Shown piece by piece: positions 18,173 through 27,242 of a stretch of 64,000 nt of DNA (the stretch's first letter is position 1; each line of letters begins with the position of its first letter). The stretch lies in NCBI RefSeq assembly GCF_900149685.1, contig NZ_LT702999.1, forward strand, positions 1,550,001-1,614,000. The letters are read 5' to 3'. Both the position numbers and the translations under genes were made by a program. The DNA comes from Erythrobacter sp. Alg231-14 (lineage in GTDB: Bacteria; Pseudomonadota; Alphaproteobacteria; Sphingomonadales; Sphingomonadaceae). The notes below the pieces were generated by a model that ran no database searches, was not told the DNA's origin, and saw only the letters and a program-made list of their open reading frames with translations.

Positions 18173-19311
18173 GTGGGTCCAGTGTGAAACCGCGCATTTT
18201 GGTGACGTTCGGCACAAGACCAGAAGCCATCAAAATGTTTCCCGTCGTCGCGGCTTTACGTGAAAGCGGGAAATTCGATGTCCGGGTCGCCGTCACCGCA
18301 CAGCATCGGGAGATGCTGGATCAAGTGTTGCAGCTTGCGGGAATTGATCCCGATATCGACTTGGACCTGATGCAATCAGGGCAAAGCCTTGACGCATTGG
18401 CCGCCCGGATTGTGACACGGTTTGGAGAGGCTCTTGATGCCGAAAAGCCCGATCGGGTTTTGGTACATGGCGACACATTGACCACAATGATGGCAACGTT
18501 GGCCTGTTACTTCCGCCGGATTCCGGTGGGTCATGTAGAGGCCGGTTTGCGCAGCGGAGACAATTACGCTCCTTGGCCAGAAGAGGTGAACCGGAAGGTC
18601 ACCGGCGCGGTTGCAGATTTGCATTTCGCGCCGACAAACGGCGCCGCGGATGCACTGCGCGCAGAAAATGTCCCGCAGGGTGCCATCCAAGTGACGGGCA
18701 ACACGGTCATTGACGCTTTGCTGGAAACGCGCGCGAAAATCTCAGCCGACCCCGCGCTAAGCCCGGTCGTTTCCGACCTAAAGACGCGCTTCGCTGGACG
18801 TCGGGTTATTTGTGTAACCGCCCACCGGCGGGAAAATTTTGGCGAAGGAATGCACAATATCGCGGCCGCACTGACTAAATTGGCGCAGCGCGATGATGTT
18901 GCCATCATTTACCCCATGCACCCCAATCCCAATGTCGTCGAAGTGATGCGCCCTGCCCTATCCGGCCTGAGCAATGTCGCCCTCATCGAGCCGCTGGATT
19001 ATCTGAATTTCGTCGCAATGATGGAAGCGTCTGAAATTGTGTTGACCGACTCTGGCGGCATTCAAGAAGAGGCGCCCAGTCTTGGTAAGCCCGTTTTGGT
19101 GATGCGCGACACAACCGAACGACCAGAAGGTGTCGCCGCCGGAACATCCAAACTGGTTGGAGCGAATTCAGGGGCAATTTTGACTGAAGTCAATAATTTA
19201 CTTGATAATTCCGAAGCTTACGAGGCCATGTCGCAAGCTCACAATCCGTATGGGGATGGCCAAGCCAGTCGTCATATTGCGCAGATTATCGCCGAGCATC
19301 ACGGCGTCTAG
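18169..19311 (+). CDS. wecB: UDP-N-acetylglucosamine 2-epimerase (non-hydrolysing)
   Basis: 380 residues, the normal WecB length. Recognisable motifs are FGTRPEAIKMFPV, VTAQHREMLDQVL, VHGDTLTTMMATLACYF, VGHVEAGLRSGD, CVTAHRRENFGEG, YPMHPNP and LTDSGGIQEEAPSLGKPVLVMRDTTERPEGV. It interconverts UDP-GlcNAc and UDP-ManNAc, supplying the dehydrogenase encoded immediately upstream (4-nt overlap). Confidence 0.96.
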   Translation: MSGSSVKPRILVTFGTRPEAIKMFPVVAALRESGKFDVRVAVTAQHREMLDQVLQLAGIDPDIDLDLMQSGQSLDALAARIVTRFGEALDAEKPDRVLVHGDTLTTMMATLACYFRRIPVGHVEAGLRSGDNYAPWPEEVNRKVTGAVADLHFAPTNGAADALRAENVPQGAIQVTGNTVIDALLETRAKISADPALSPVVSDLKTRFAGRRVICVTAHRRENFGEGMHNIAAALTKLAQRDDVAIIYPMHPNPNVVEVMRPALSGLSNVALIEPLDYLNFVAMMEASEIVLTDSGGIQEEAPSLGKPVLVMRDTTERPEGVAAGTSKLVGANSGAILTEVNNLLDNSEAYEAMSQAHNPYGDGQASRHIAQIIAEHHGV

Positions 19312-19325
19312 CCAGACCAGTCCGT

Positions 19326-19868
19326 TTAACGACGTTTGGTTCGAACAGGTTGTCGTATGAGCCAGACGTAATAGGCAGCTGCTGCCAATATGGCCGCGCT
19401 TGACCCCAGATCGCCGACCCAATTCAATTTGAGTGCGCCGTACAACAAACGATCCATGGCATGCAGTGAGATCGTCCGCATGACAATGATGCTAACCATC
19501 ACTCCTGCGGCTCCGCCGGCCAATGCCACAGCGATGTTTCGACGCCCCTTAAAACCGCCGAATGTTCGATAGGCGGCGAACAATCCACCGGCCGCGAAAA
19601 TGAATATTGCACCGGCGATCAACCACCCTTGCCACACGCGGCGACCATCCAGCATCCCCTCAGCACGGAGCCACGCGCGTAAATCGGCGCGCAGAATCTC
19701 CTCAACGTTCAAAAGACGCGAAGCCACCAGCGCCGCAAACAATACTGCGATCGCGATCCAGACTTTGCCATGCCACAGTTGTTGTCGCTGCGCTTTCGCA
19801 GTGAACGCAGCCACAAGACAGGCCGCAACCACAACGCAATAAAACGTGGCAGCGAGAATGCTGAGCAT
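19326..19868 (-). CDS. Small multi-pass membrane protein of unknown function
   Basis: 180 residues from the ATG at 19868. The frame continues upstream to 20051 without family support. Five hydrophobic stretches can be seen: LSILAATFYCVVVAACLVAAF, VWIAIAVLFAALVASRLLN, WLIAGAIFIFAAGGLFAAYR, IAVALAGGAAGVMVSIIVM and LGSSAAILAAAAYYVWLIRQ. It ends in a basic tail (RTKRR). It points against the surrounding EPS genes, and its stop lies 14 nt from the convergent wecB stop. I do not recognise a family. Confidence 0.62.
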   Translation of the reverse strand: MLSILAATFYCVVVAACLVAAFTAKAQRQQLWHGKVWIAIAVLFAALVASRLLNVEEILRADLRAWLRAEGMLDGRRVWQGWLIAGAIFIFAAGGLFAAYRTFGGFKGRRNIAVALAGGAAGVMVSIIVMRTISLHAMDRLLYGALKLNWVGDLGSSAAILAAAAYYVWLIRQPVRTKRR

Positions 19869-20190
19869 TGATGGCGATTCAGGCACTTGCGTGTGTCCTC
19901 TCAATAGAAATAGCCGGTTGGCCCGGCGGATTGCATCAACCCGCAGAGCGGCATGGAATAGCCCCTCAATATCATCGTGCAAGCCGGCAAAGGGCAAGCC
20001 AGCAAGGCTCACACAGTTCTTCGGCTCCAACTCACAGCGACCCGATCCCAATTCCTCGTGTGATTATGGGGCTTTCTCTTGTCTCAATTCGACACAAAAC
20101 GTTACATTGAAGACACGCTTCTGATGAGTGAATGCGGTTGCACTACGCAAAACCACGGTTTAAAGAGTGCACCGCAAATAGGGGAACCAC

Positions 20191-20922
20191 GTGACCTTCA
20201 ATAATTCGATCAGAAAACGCCTCGCTTTCGTAAGCGCAACTGCGGCCGTCGCTCTTTCCGGATGCGCCTCGACTCCTGAACCGATCATCGGTGCAGCTTC
20301 GACGCAAGCGCGCTCCGATTTGGGTCAGGCGAATTACAGCCATATCCCTGCCACCACTTACGCGCTTCGCGCTTCTGACCAAATCTCGGTCAACGTGTTC
20401 CGCGAACCGGAATTGTCGGTTGAGAATGTACGCCTTGGCGTTGACGGTGCGGTTTCTCTGCCAATGCTGGGTTCGATCCCAGCCGCCGGCATGACAACCA
20501 AGCAATTCGAACAAGACGTATCGCGCCGGTTGTTGGCCGCCGGTCTACGCACTCCAATGGTGAGCGTGAACATCGCTGAATACGCATCGCACCTGGTTAC
20601 CGTCGAAGGCGCCGTGGAAGATCCCGGTGTTTACGCATTCCAGCCGGGTTCGCGTTTGTCCGCTGCGATTGCCATGGCGGACGGTCCAACCAATGTCGCC
20701 AATCAAGAACAAATCGCCGTGTTCCGCGAAAGCCCACAAGGCGTTTTGATTGCGAAATTCGATTACAGTCAGATCAGCCAAGGCACCATGCTTGACCCAA
20801 TCCTGCAACCGGGCGACCGGGTTGTGATGGGCACAGATGGGCTTTCGGTGTTCTACCAAAACTTGCTCCAAGCACTGCCAGCGTTTGGTGTCTTTGGCGT
20901 AGCCGCACTCAACAACAACTGA
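20191..20922 (+). CDS. Polysaccharide export outer-membrane lipoprotein (Wza/GumB type)
   Basis: 243 residues, GTG start with AGGGGAA upstream. The lipobox ALSGC gives a lipidated Cys25. The Poly_export domain contains LRASDQISVNVFREPELSVENVRLGVDGAVSLPMLGSIPAAGMT, followed by a SLBB domain (LVTVEGAVEDPGVYAFQPGSRLSAAIAMADG). It forms the outer-membrane channel for the exopolysaccharide. The copolymerase/kinase gene begins 4 nt after its stop. Confidence 0.93.
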   Translation: MTFNNSIRKRLAFVSATAAVALSGCASTPEPIIGAASTQARSDLGQANYSHIPATTYALRASDQISVNVFREPELSVENVRLGVDGAVSLPMLGSIPAAGMTTKQFEQDVSRRLLAAGLRTPMVSVNIAEYASHLVTVEGAVEDPGVYAFQPGSRLSAAIAMADGPTNVANQEQIAVFRESPQGVLIAKFDYSQISQGTMLDPILQPGDRVVMGTDGLSVFYQNLLQALPAFGVFGVAALNNN

Positions 20923-20926
20923 CCTC

Positions 20927-23140
20927 ATGAACGAACGATCTATAATGACCCCGTCCGATCAACCGGATGGCAGTGGCACTTGGCTTGAAACCTACATGCC
21001 GGATAATCAACTTGTGCCCGCCGCACCGACGGGACAGCTGATTAGCCTTGCCACGGTTCGTGGGATCTTGTTCCGTCAACGTTGGTTGATCTCAGGCGTG
21101 TTGCTGGCCGCGATCACAATCGGTTTGGTGATCACCTTGCTTGCAACGCCGATGTACCAGGCGACCGCTAAGGTGAGCGTGGAGCCATACGGAGCGTTCA
21201 TTCTCGAAGGGCAAGATGTCGAGCAAGGCATCGCCAGCAACCAAGTTGGCGATTACCTCGCGACAAAGGTCGAATTGATCCGCAGCCGCAGCCTTGCCGA
21301 AGTAGTTGTGGCCGATCGCCAATTGGGCGAGCGTTACGACCTTTTGGGTGAAGACATAGACACGCGAAGATCGCCTGACATGAGCGACGAGCAATGGCTC
21401 GAGGCGAAAAATGCCATGGCCGCAACACGGCTTGTTGGTGGAGTCACTGCTGAAGTGCCGGATATGAGCTGGGTCATCCCCATCAGCTTTAATTCTGACA
21501 ATCCACGTTTGGCGGCTGAAATGGCCAATGCCTACGCCGACGCCTTTATCTCGTCCGATTCCCGCGAATCGTTGGAAGGCAACGAATACGCGATTGAATA
21601 TTTGCGCGACCAGATTGAAGTGGTTCGTGGGCGCCTCGAAGAAGCAGAGCGTGAAACCAACACATATGCCCGCAGCAGCGGCATTATCGTGCAACCCGGT
21701 ACCGGCGAAGAAGGCACTGGCAACACCACCCTCACAAGTTCAAACCTTGCAAGCATTAGCGGTCGTTTTGCAGATGCCCGTGCAGCGCGTATCGCCGCCG
21801 AACAAAAATGGCGTGCAATTCAATCCATTCCAGCGTCGCAATTGCCCGAGGTTCAAAACAATTCGGTTCTGCAGAACCTTGTCGCCAATCGCACCGGCAA
21901 ACTGACTGAGCTTGCGGAACTGCGCCAGCGGTACAGCGATGAGTTCCCTCAGATCGCGAACTTGCTCGCTCAGATTGAGATTCTTGACACCCAGATTGAG
22001 CGCAGCAGCGCCGATATCAAGGCAACCGTTCGCAACGAATTCATTGTTGCACGCAATCAAGAACAAGCGCTCCAAAACGAACTCAACTCGCTCTCCAATG
22101 ATTCGCTCGCCGAACAAGACGAGATGGTTCAGTTGACCGTTTACGAACGTCAGGCCGAAGCCTTGCGTCAACAATTGCGGTCACTTTTGGAACGTTTCAA
22201 CCAGATCAGCAGCGCCGCGAACGTAAACAGCGGCACAATGACCACCATCGAAAATGCATTGATCCCAAGCGTGCCCTATGCGCCAAGCTTGATCCAGAAC
22301 CTCGGCTTTGCCTTGGTTTTGGGAATTGGTCTTGCAGCCGGTCTCGCGGTCCTGCGCGAGATGTTCGATGATCGCGTACGCTCGCTTGATGAAGTTGAGC
22401 AGAAAATCGACCTCCCGCTCATTGGACACACTCCGCATGTGAGCGAGAAAGACATCGACGTCGAAAGTTCGAACAACTTTACGTCTCTGATGGAGGCCTA
22501 TGCATCGATCAAGGCAGCCATCGAATTCTCGCTTCCGCGTAGCCGCAATGTGCTGCAACTTACCAGTACGCATGAGTCAGAAGGTAAATCGACCACAGCG
22601 GTTGTTCTTGCTGAACTCTTCGCGCGTTCCGGACGCAAAACCTTGTTGATTGACGCCGATCTTCGTCGTCCATCCGTGGCGCGTTTGTTGGAATTGGAAC
22701 GTCCTAAGACGGGCCTGATCGAAGTCATACTTGGCCACGCCAAGCTGGAAGATGCGATTGTCAAAGGCGTCCACGAGAATCTAGAAGTTCTGCCGATTGG
22801 TGCAATTCCACCGAACCCAACCGAAGTGTTGGCGTCCGACGAATTGGCCGAGTTTATCGCTAAGGTTCGCGAAGAATATTCACTCGTGATCTTCGACTCT
22901 TGCCCTGTTCTTGGCTTGGCCGATGCGCCTCTCTTGGCGCGCCTTGTGGATGGCACGATCTTCGTGCTCGAAGCGAACAAGGTTCCGTTCGCTCAAGCAC
23001 GCAACGCTGTGAAGCGTCTTAGAAGCTCGGGTGGCAATGTCCTTGGCCTGATCCTTACCAAATACCGCGCTCTCGAAGCAGGGCACAGTTATGGGTATCA
23101 GTACAGCTATTACGAATATGGATCCGGCGTCGAACGTTAG
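20927..23140 (+). CDS. Polysaccharide copolymerase with BY-kinase domain (Wzc/GumC type)
   Basis: 737 residues. The Wzz domain has a first transmembrane helix near residues 50-70 and a second near 455-480, with a coiled-coil periplasmic domain between them. The cytoplasmic bacterial tyrosine kinase has Walker A-like THESEGKSTT (from residue 548), Walker A' LLIDADLRRPS and Walker B LVIFDSCPVLG. The C terminus has a tyrosine cluster (HSYGYQYSYYEYG) for autophosphorylation. It controls chain length and export together with the upstream Wza-like lipoprotein. A second ATG at 20945 is an alternative start. Confidence 0.94.
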   Translation: MNERSIMTPSDQPDGSGTWLETYMPDNQLVPAAPTGQLISLATVRGILFRQRWLISGVLLAAITIGLVITLLATPMYQATAKVSVEPYGAFILEGQDVEQGIASNQVGDYLATKVELIRSRSLAEVVVADRQLGERYDLLGEDIDTRRSPDMSDEQWLEAKNAMAATRLVGGVTAEVPDMSWVIPISFNSDNPRLAAEMANAYADAFISSDSRESLEGNEYAIEYLRDQIEVVRGRLEEAERETNTYARSSGIIVQPGTGEEGTGNTTLTSSNLASISGRFADARAARIAAEQKWRAIQSIPASQLPEVQNNSVLQNLVANRTGKLTELAELRQRYSDEFPQIANLLAQIEILDTQIERSSADIKATVRNEFIVARNQEQALQNELNSLSNDSLAEQDEMVQLTVYERQAEALRQQLRSLLERFNQISSAANVNSGTMTTIENALIPSVPYAPSLIQNLGFALVLGIGLAAGLAVLREMFDDRVRSLDEVEQKIDLPLIGHTPHVSEKDIDVESSNNFTSLMEAYASIKAAIEFSLPRSRNVLQLTSTHESEGKSTTAVVLAELFARSGRKTLLIDADLRRPSVARLLELERPKTGLIEVILGHAKLEDAIVKGVHENLEVLPIGAIPPNPTEVLASDELAEFIAKVREEYSLVIFDSCPVLGLADAPLLARLVDGTIFVLEANKVPFAQARNAVKRLRSSGGNVLGLILTKYRALEAGHSYGYQYSYYEYGSGVER

Positions 23141-23273
23141 GTTATTAAGCAAGAGCCCCACGACTGGATACAAGGTCAAGTTTGTGGTGTTTCTCGTCCA
23201 ATCAACCAGTGTTAGAGGCCCGTTCAATTCGGCAGCGTGATGGAGCCGAGATAGCTATTGGATCATGTGTTGA

Positions 23274-24143
23274 ATGACCGAAAAAGAGACTTTCTCCCTC
23301 ATCATTCCTGCGCATAATGAAGCAACTGTCATTGCTCGATGTTTGCTAACGGCAATGCGCGGTGCACCTTCACCTGATAGTTTTGAAATTGTAGTCGCGG
23401 CCAATGGATGCACCGACGACACAGTCAAAATTGCCCGCGAAACAGCGCCCCACGCGATCGTTCTAGACATTGCTACTGGCTCCAAAACCGGCGCGATCAA
23501 TGCGGGTAATCTAGCCGCTTCGCACTACCCTCGCATTGTCCTCGATGCCGATGTCGAATGCGATTATCGCTCTCTTGCTGCGCTGGCCGCATCAGTCCGC
23601 GAAGCAGGCATCATGACCGCCGCCCCCTCCATTCGATTGGAAACGGCGCACTGCAATTGGGCGATCAAGTCGTATTACGCCGCCTGGTTAAAGCAGCCCT
23701 ATGCCAAGTCTGGAAAAGGCGGCGCTGGCTGCTATGCCTTGTCCAAAGCAGCCTTGGAGAGGGTTGGCGAGTTTCCCGACATCATTGGCGACGACATTTG
23801 GATCCACACACGCTTTCCCGATCATGAAAAGCGCATGGTTGCACGCACCAGTGACGGTGAGCCGGTCTTCTCAACCGTGCGCCCGCCAGCAAGCGCGTGG
23901 CAACAAGTGCGCGTCGAATCGCGGCGGATGATTGGTAATGCGGACGTTAAGCGAGATTACCCCAGCCCATATTTTGCCAACGCAAAGAAAGGCGGAGGCA
24001 TCGTCGGTTCTCTGAAAAGCGGAGCGTCCCCCATAGATCTAGCGATGTTCTATGCGGTGAAGGCAATGGTCAAAATTCAAACTGGCCTCAACAAGATACG
24101 AGGGAGCAGCTCGATCTGGACTCGTGATCTCAGCTCTCGATGA
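23274..24143 (+). CDS. Family 2 glycosyltransferase
   Basis: 289 residues with the GT-A opening FSLIIPAHNEATVIARCLLTA, the metal-binding DxD as LDADVE (Asp91, Asp93) and a later GDDIWIHTRF acidic motif. No transmembrane helices are apparent, so it should be a peripheral inner-membrane enzyme adding one sugar to the lipid-linked repeat. The donor and acceptor cannot be read from sequence. The next gene begins 49 nt downstream. Confidence 0.88.
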   Translation: MTEKETFSLIIPAHNEATVIARCLLTAMRGAPSPDSFEIVVAANGCTDDTVKIARETAPHAIVLDIATGSKTGAINAGNLAASHYPRIVLDADVECDYRSLAALAASVREAGIMTAAPSIRLETAHCNWAIKSYYAAWLKQPYAKSGKGGAGCYALSKAALERVGEFPDIIGDDIWIHTRFPDHEKRMVARTSDGEPVFSTVRPPASAWQQVRVESRRMIGNADVKRDYPSPYFANAKKGGGIVGSLKSGASPIDLAMFYAVKAMVKIQTGLNKIRGSSSIWTRDLSSR

Positions 24144-24192
24144 TGCAAAGCCAACGACCTTTTAAAGCGCAGAATGGGACATCGAAAAAGAC

Positions 24193-25635
24193 ATGACATT
24201 CTCAGACGCGATAGCGGGCAAATTCATCATCTTTGCGTCAGGAGATGCACCCAACGGGATGCGCGTGGTTGATCTAAGCGCGCGTTGGAAGATCGCTTTG
24301 GATGACACGATTGATGTTTTCCCGGTCCACACTCAAGATGCACGGATCGGCTGGTTACTGGGTGATCCGATCGACCTTCCGACCGGTAAGTTGGTGAACG
24401 CCGCGATCACTTTGGGAACATCGCACAGTGACCAATCGCCATGGGAAGAGGTCTGCAGAAGGTTTGCTGGCAGTTGGCTCTTCATCGCTATTGAGGGTGC
24501 AAACCTCGAACTGCGCCCCGATGCCAGCGCAACCATCGGCACGGTATATGAACCTCAAACCAAACGGATTGCGGCCTACACCTATCTGCTGACCCAAGAG
24601 GACTATTTCAGCCGTCTCAACGAGGAAGGTCGCATCGCCAATCGCGTCGATCAAGACGGTTGGTTCACCGGTGGCATGACGGCGCATTCGGGCATTTCAC
24701 GTATTCTACCCAATCACAGTCTTTCCACTCAAGACTTTGTTCAACGTCGCATACCCATGCGCATGCCGCGCTACGGTTCTGACGCCGATGCAGTTCTCAC
24801 TGATTTGCTCAGCGAATTGCGCGTCGTTGTGAACGCAATGAAAGAAGCTCGCCCAACCCATATCGCGCTCACGGGAGGGAACGAGACTCGCGTCTTGCTT
24901 GCCGCAATGCGCGAAGATGCACCAAAGCATTCCTTCATCAATCTTCAATTTGATGGCGCGCCGCTCGATCGTTTCTTGAGCAAGCAGCTTACGGAATTTT
25001 GCGATCTCAAACTTACGATATTGGATGCGATTGAGGCTAACCCAGAATCGAAAAAGGAATGGCTGCTTTATGCCGGCCATGCGATGTCTGGTGCCAACAA
25101 AGATTACTACCCTTCCACCCAAAGCCTGGCTGGCGGCGTGTTAATTGGTGGGATTGGCGGAGAAGTCGGCCGAGGTTTCTTATGGAATGACGGATTGTCA
25201 GCAGATGAGACGATCTCAATCCATTCAATCGTAAGCCGGCTAAAGCTGCCGCCTACTGCAGAAAACCTCGAAGCGGTCGAGCACTGGGCAGGATCACTGC
25301 CTGATGGGCTCGACGCCTTTCAGATTCTTGATCTTGCCTATTTGGAGCTGCGATTGGGCCCATGGGGCTTTGCCCAGCCGCGGATGCGGGTTGTGCCCCG
25401 ATCTATCCATCCGCTCTTATCCTATAACCAATTCCAAAGAATGTGGTCTTTGGCCCCCGAAATGCGCACATCCAACCGCATGATGATCCGTTTGATCGAG
25501 TTGAGTTGGCCCGAATTGCTGCAAATTCCGATCAACCGTTACGGCAATTGGCGCGATCAATGGCATCCGATTTGGCAAGCCATCCAACGCCCTGACAAGG
25601 CGCTTAGAAAGATCAAACAGCTACTCGGCCGGTGA
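24193..25635 (+). CDS. Degenerate asparagine-synthetase-like protein in EPS locus
   Basis: 480 residues. The central region IALTGGNETRVLLAAMRED (Thr227-Arg233) aligns with the SGGxDSR pyrophosphatase loop of asparagine synthetases but has TGGNETR in its place. The N-terminal half lacks the Cys2 glutaminase nucleophile (it starts MTFSDAIAG). An ammonia-generating amidotransferase is therefore improbable. An ATP-dependent adenylating or amide-forming role, or a non-catalytic one, is possible. It lies between glycosyltransferase and ligase genes. Its last 15 nt overlap the convergent downstream gene. Family assignment is from the loop only, so confidence is moderate. Confidence 0.62.
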   Translation: MTFSDAIAGKFIIFASGDAPNGMRVVDLSARWKIALDDTIDVFPVHTQDARIGWLLGDPIDLPTGKLVNAAITLGTSHSDQSPWEEVCRRFAGSWLFIAIEGANLELRPDASATIGTVYEPQTKRIAAYTYLLTQEDYFSRLNEEGRIANRVDQDGWFTGGMTAHSGISRILPNHSLSTQDFVQRRIPMRMPRYGSDADAVLTDLLSELRVVVNAMKEARPTHIALTGGNETRVLLAAMREDAPKHSFINLQFDGAPLDRFLSKQLTEFCDLKLTILDAIEANPESKKEWLLYAGHAMSGANKDYYPSTQSLAGGVLIGGIGGEVGRGFLWNDGLSADETISIHSIVSRLKLPPTAENLEAVEHWAGSLPDGLDAFQILDLAYLELRLGPWGFAQPRMRVVPRSIHPLLSYNQFQRMWSLAPEMRTSNRMMIRLIELSWPELLQIPINRYGNWRDQWHPIWQAIQRPDKALRKIKQLLGR

Positions 25636-27090
25636 ATTATCAGCCGTCGGTGCGGGCCGCATTGGTCGCGAACCAGGGCGTGCCGCATACCCTTGCTGTA
25701 CTCTGCGCTGAGGTCGTCCGGCTTGCACTGGCACACCGGTGGGACGACCACCTTGTTGCTCACCGCCTTGCGGTGGCCCCGATCCGTTTGGACGATACAC
25801 ATAGCGTGTCGGCGGCGGGGGTCGGTAAAGGCCAAGGCTCACGGCAATTCCGGCCAGCATGAAGAACCAAACCAAGACGGTTAGCCAGATCGAAACGGAG
25901 TTAAGTCCCATGGCGAAAACACCGAAAGAAATTGCCACACCCCTCAACAAGCGGCGATCGGCAAGCGGCAGCAACACCGATGTCCTTGAGAGCAGCGTGA
26001 CACCTGCGACAACCATGACCAACAAGAAGATTGACGCAGGGATACCAAATCGCAGAGCCATGATTAGCCAAAAGTGGTCGAATGACCCCGAGTGCATCCA
26101 ATCTGGGCGAACCCAATCATCGTAACCAATACCAAACCATGGGTGTTGCTTGATGTTCTCGGTTCCAAAATCCCAAATGAGAACGCGGTTGTACGCTGTT
26201 GCTGTGTTGAGCGAGGCATACCGGATCAAAAGGTTGTAGAAGCCGGAGTTGCTGGTCAATTCAATGACGATGTAAAAAGCAGCGCCAGCAGACAGCAGCA
26301 ACTGCCATGTCAAATTAACAACCTTCTCTGTCAGCCACTGATAAGACAAGAACGCCGCGCCCGCCAAAAGGCCCAAGAGGGCCGCCGAGCTCATAGAAAA
26401 GAACGCCGTGCACGCCGCCGCAATTCCCAAATATTTGGGCCAGCCACGGAGTCCGGAGGTTAGATAAAGCGCCAGAAAGCTTGCCATGAAAATACCGGCA
26501 AGAATGGGATGAGGAAACGGCCCTGCACCACGCAAAAAGCCCAATCGAACATCGTCTCTCAAAAGCTCAGGTGCGCCCGTAAGGCTCGCCGCTATTGGCT
26601 GGACAAATCGGACATGCGTCACAGCCTCTTGCACAAGAACAAAGCCAATCACGGCCAGCCCCGGAGCAATCAAAACTAGCAGCAACCTCAAATCTTTGGG
26701 CGTCTGAATCGAAGCCCGCGCCACCAAATAGGCGAATGCGATATCCAGAGTGTGCGAGCCACCTTGCGCAAGGGTCGTCGTGATCGAACCGCTCGTTACA
26801 AACGACGCAATCCAAATCCAAAACACGGAAAGGCCAACAAAGAGATCAGGCCATGCCGGTCGATACCGACCGCCGATTGTATTGAAGAGTAGATAGATCG
26901 TCGCGCCAAACATGAAAATTCGATACGGCGACAGCAAGAGGCCAGCGGCCCGGACGTTGAATTGTTCCGGGATAAAAAGCAGGTAAACAAGGGTCGCGGC
27001 AAGATAGATCGGCGTCAGACTTTGCGACCGTGCAGGCGCAGGCCTATAATTCGGCATAGAAACCGGGTTTTGACGATACGCTGTAGCCAT
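25621..27090 (-). CDS. O-antigen ligase/polymerase family membrane protein
   Basis: 489 residues with about ten to twelve transmembrane helices and the Wzy_C-type motif. The segment NRVLIWDFGTENIKQHPWFGIGYDDW is the conserved periplasmic loop of O-antigen ligases and Wzy polymerases. The proline/glycine/glutamine-rich C-terminal tail (RPPPPTRYVYRPNGSGPPQGGEQQGG) is cytoplasmic and disordered. It probably polymerises or ligates the EPS repeat. It is on the opposite strand from its neighbours, and its 3' end overlaps the previous gene by 15 nt. Confidence 0.87.
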   Translation of the reverse strand: MATAYRQNPVSMPNYRPAPARSQSLTPIYLAATLVYLLFIPEQFNVRAAGLLLSPYRIFMFGATIYLLFNTIGGRYRPAWPDLFVGLSVFWIWIASFVTSGSITTTLAQGGSHTLDIAFAYLVARASIQTPKDLRLLLVLIAPGLAVIGFVLVQEAVTHVRFVQPIAASLTGAPELLRDDVRLGFLRGAGPFPHPILAGIFMASFLALYLTSGLRGWPKYLGIAAACTAFFSMSSAALLGLLAGAAFLSYQWLTEKVVNLTWQLLLSAGAAFYIVIELTSNSGFYNLLIRYASLNTATAYNRVLIWDFGTENIKQHPWFGIGYDDWVRPDWMHSGSFDHFWLIMALRFGIPASIFLLVMVVAGVTLLSRTSVLLPLADRRLLRGVAISFGVFAMGLNSVSIWLTVLVWFFMLAGIAVSLGLYRPPPPTRYVYRPNGSGPPQGGEQQGGRPTGVPVQAGRPQRRVQQGYAARPGSRPMRPAPTADNSPAE

Positions 27091-27242
27091 GGCGGTCAGA
27101 TAGCGGCTTTATGTCGGTAAATCAAAGACGGAATCTTGCTCTGCCGAAGCGCTGTGTGTGGATCTGAGACACTGTGCTATTTCACATCGTCAATGGCAGT
27201 TTTAGGTGGACTTCTCGGGCGGTATTCCTAAGAAATTTTGCG

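Noticed and set aside
24193..25635. Second lasso cyclase
   Set aside because: The pyrophosphatase loop is degenerate and no precursor, B1 or B2 gene lies nearby, so it is listed only as asparagine-synthetase-like.
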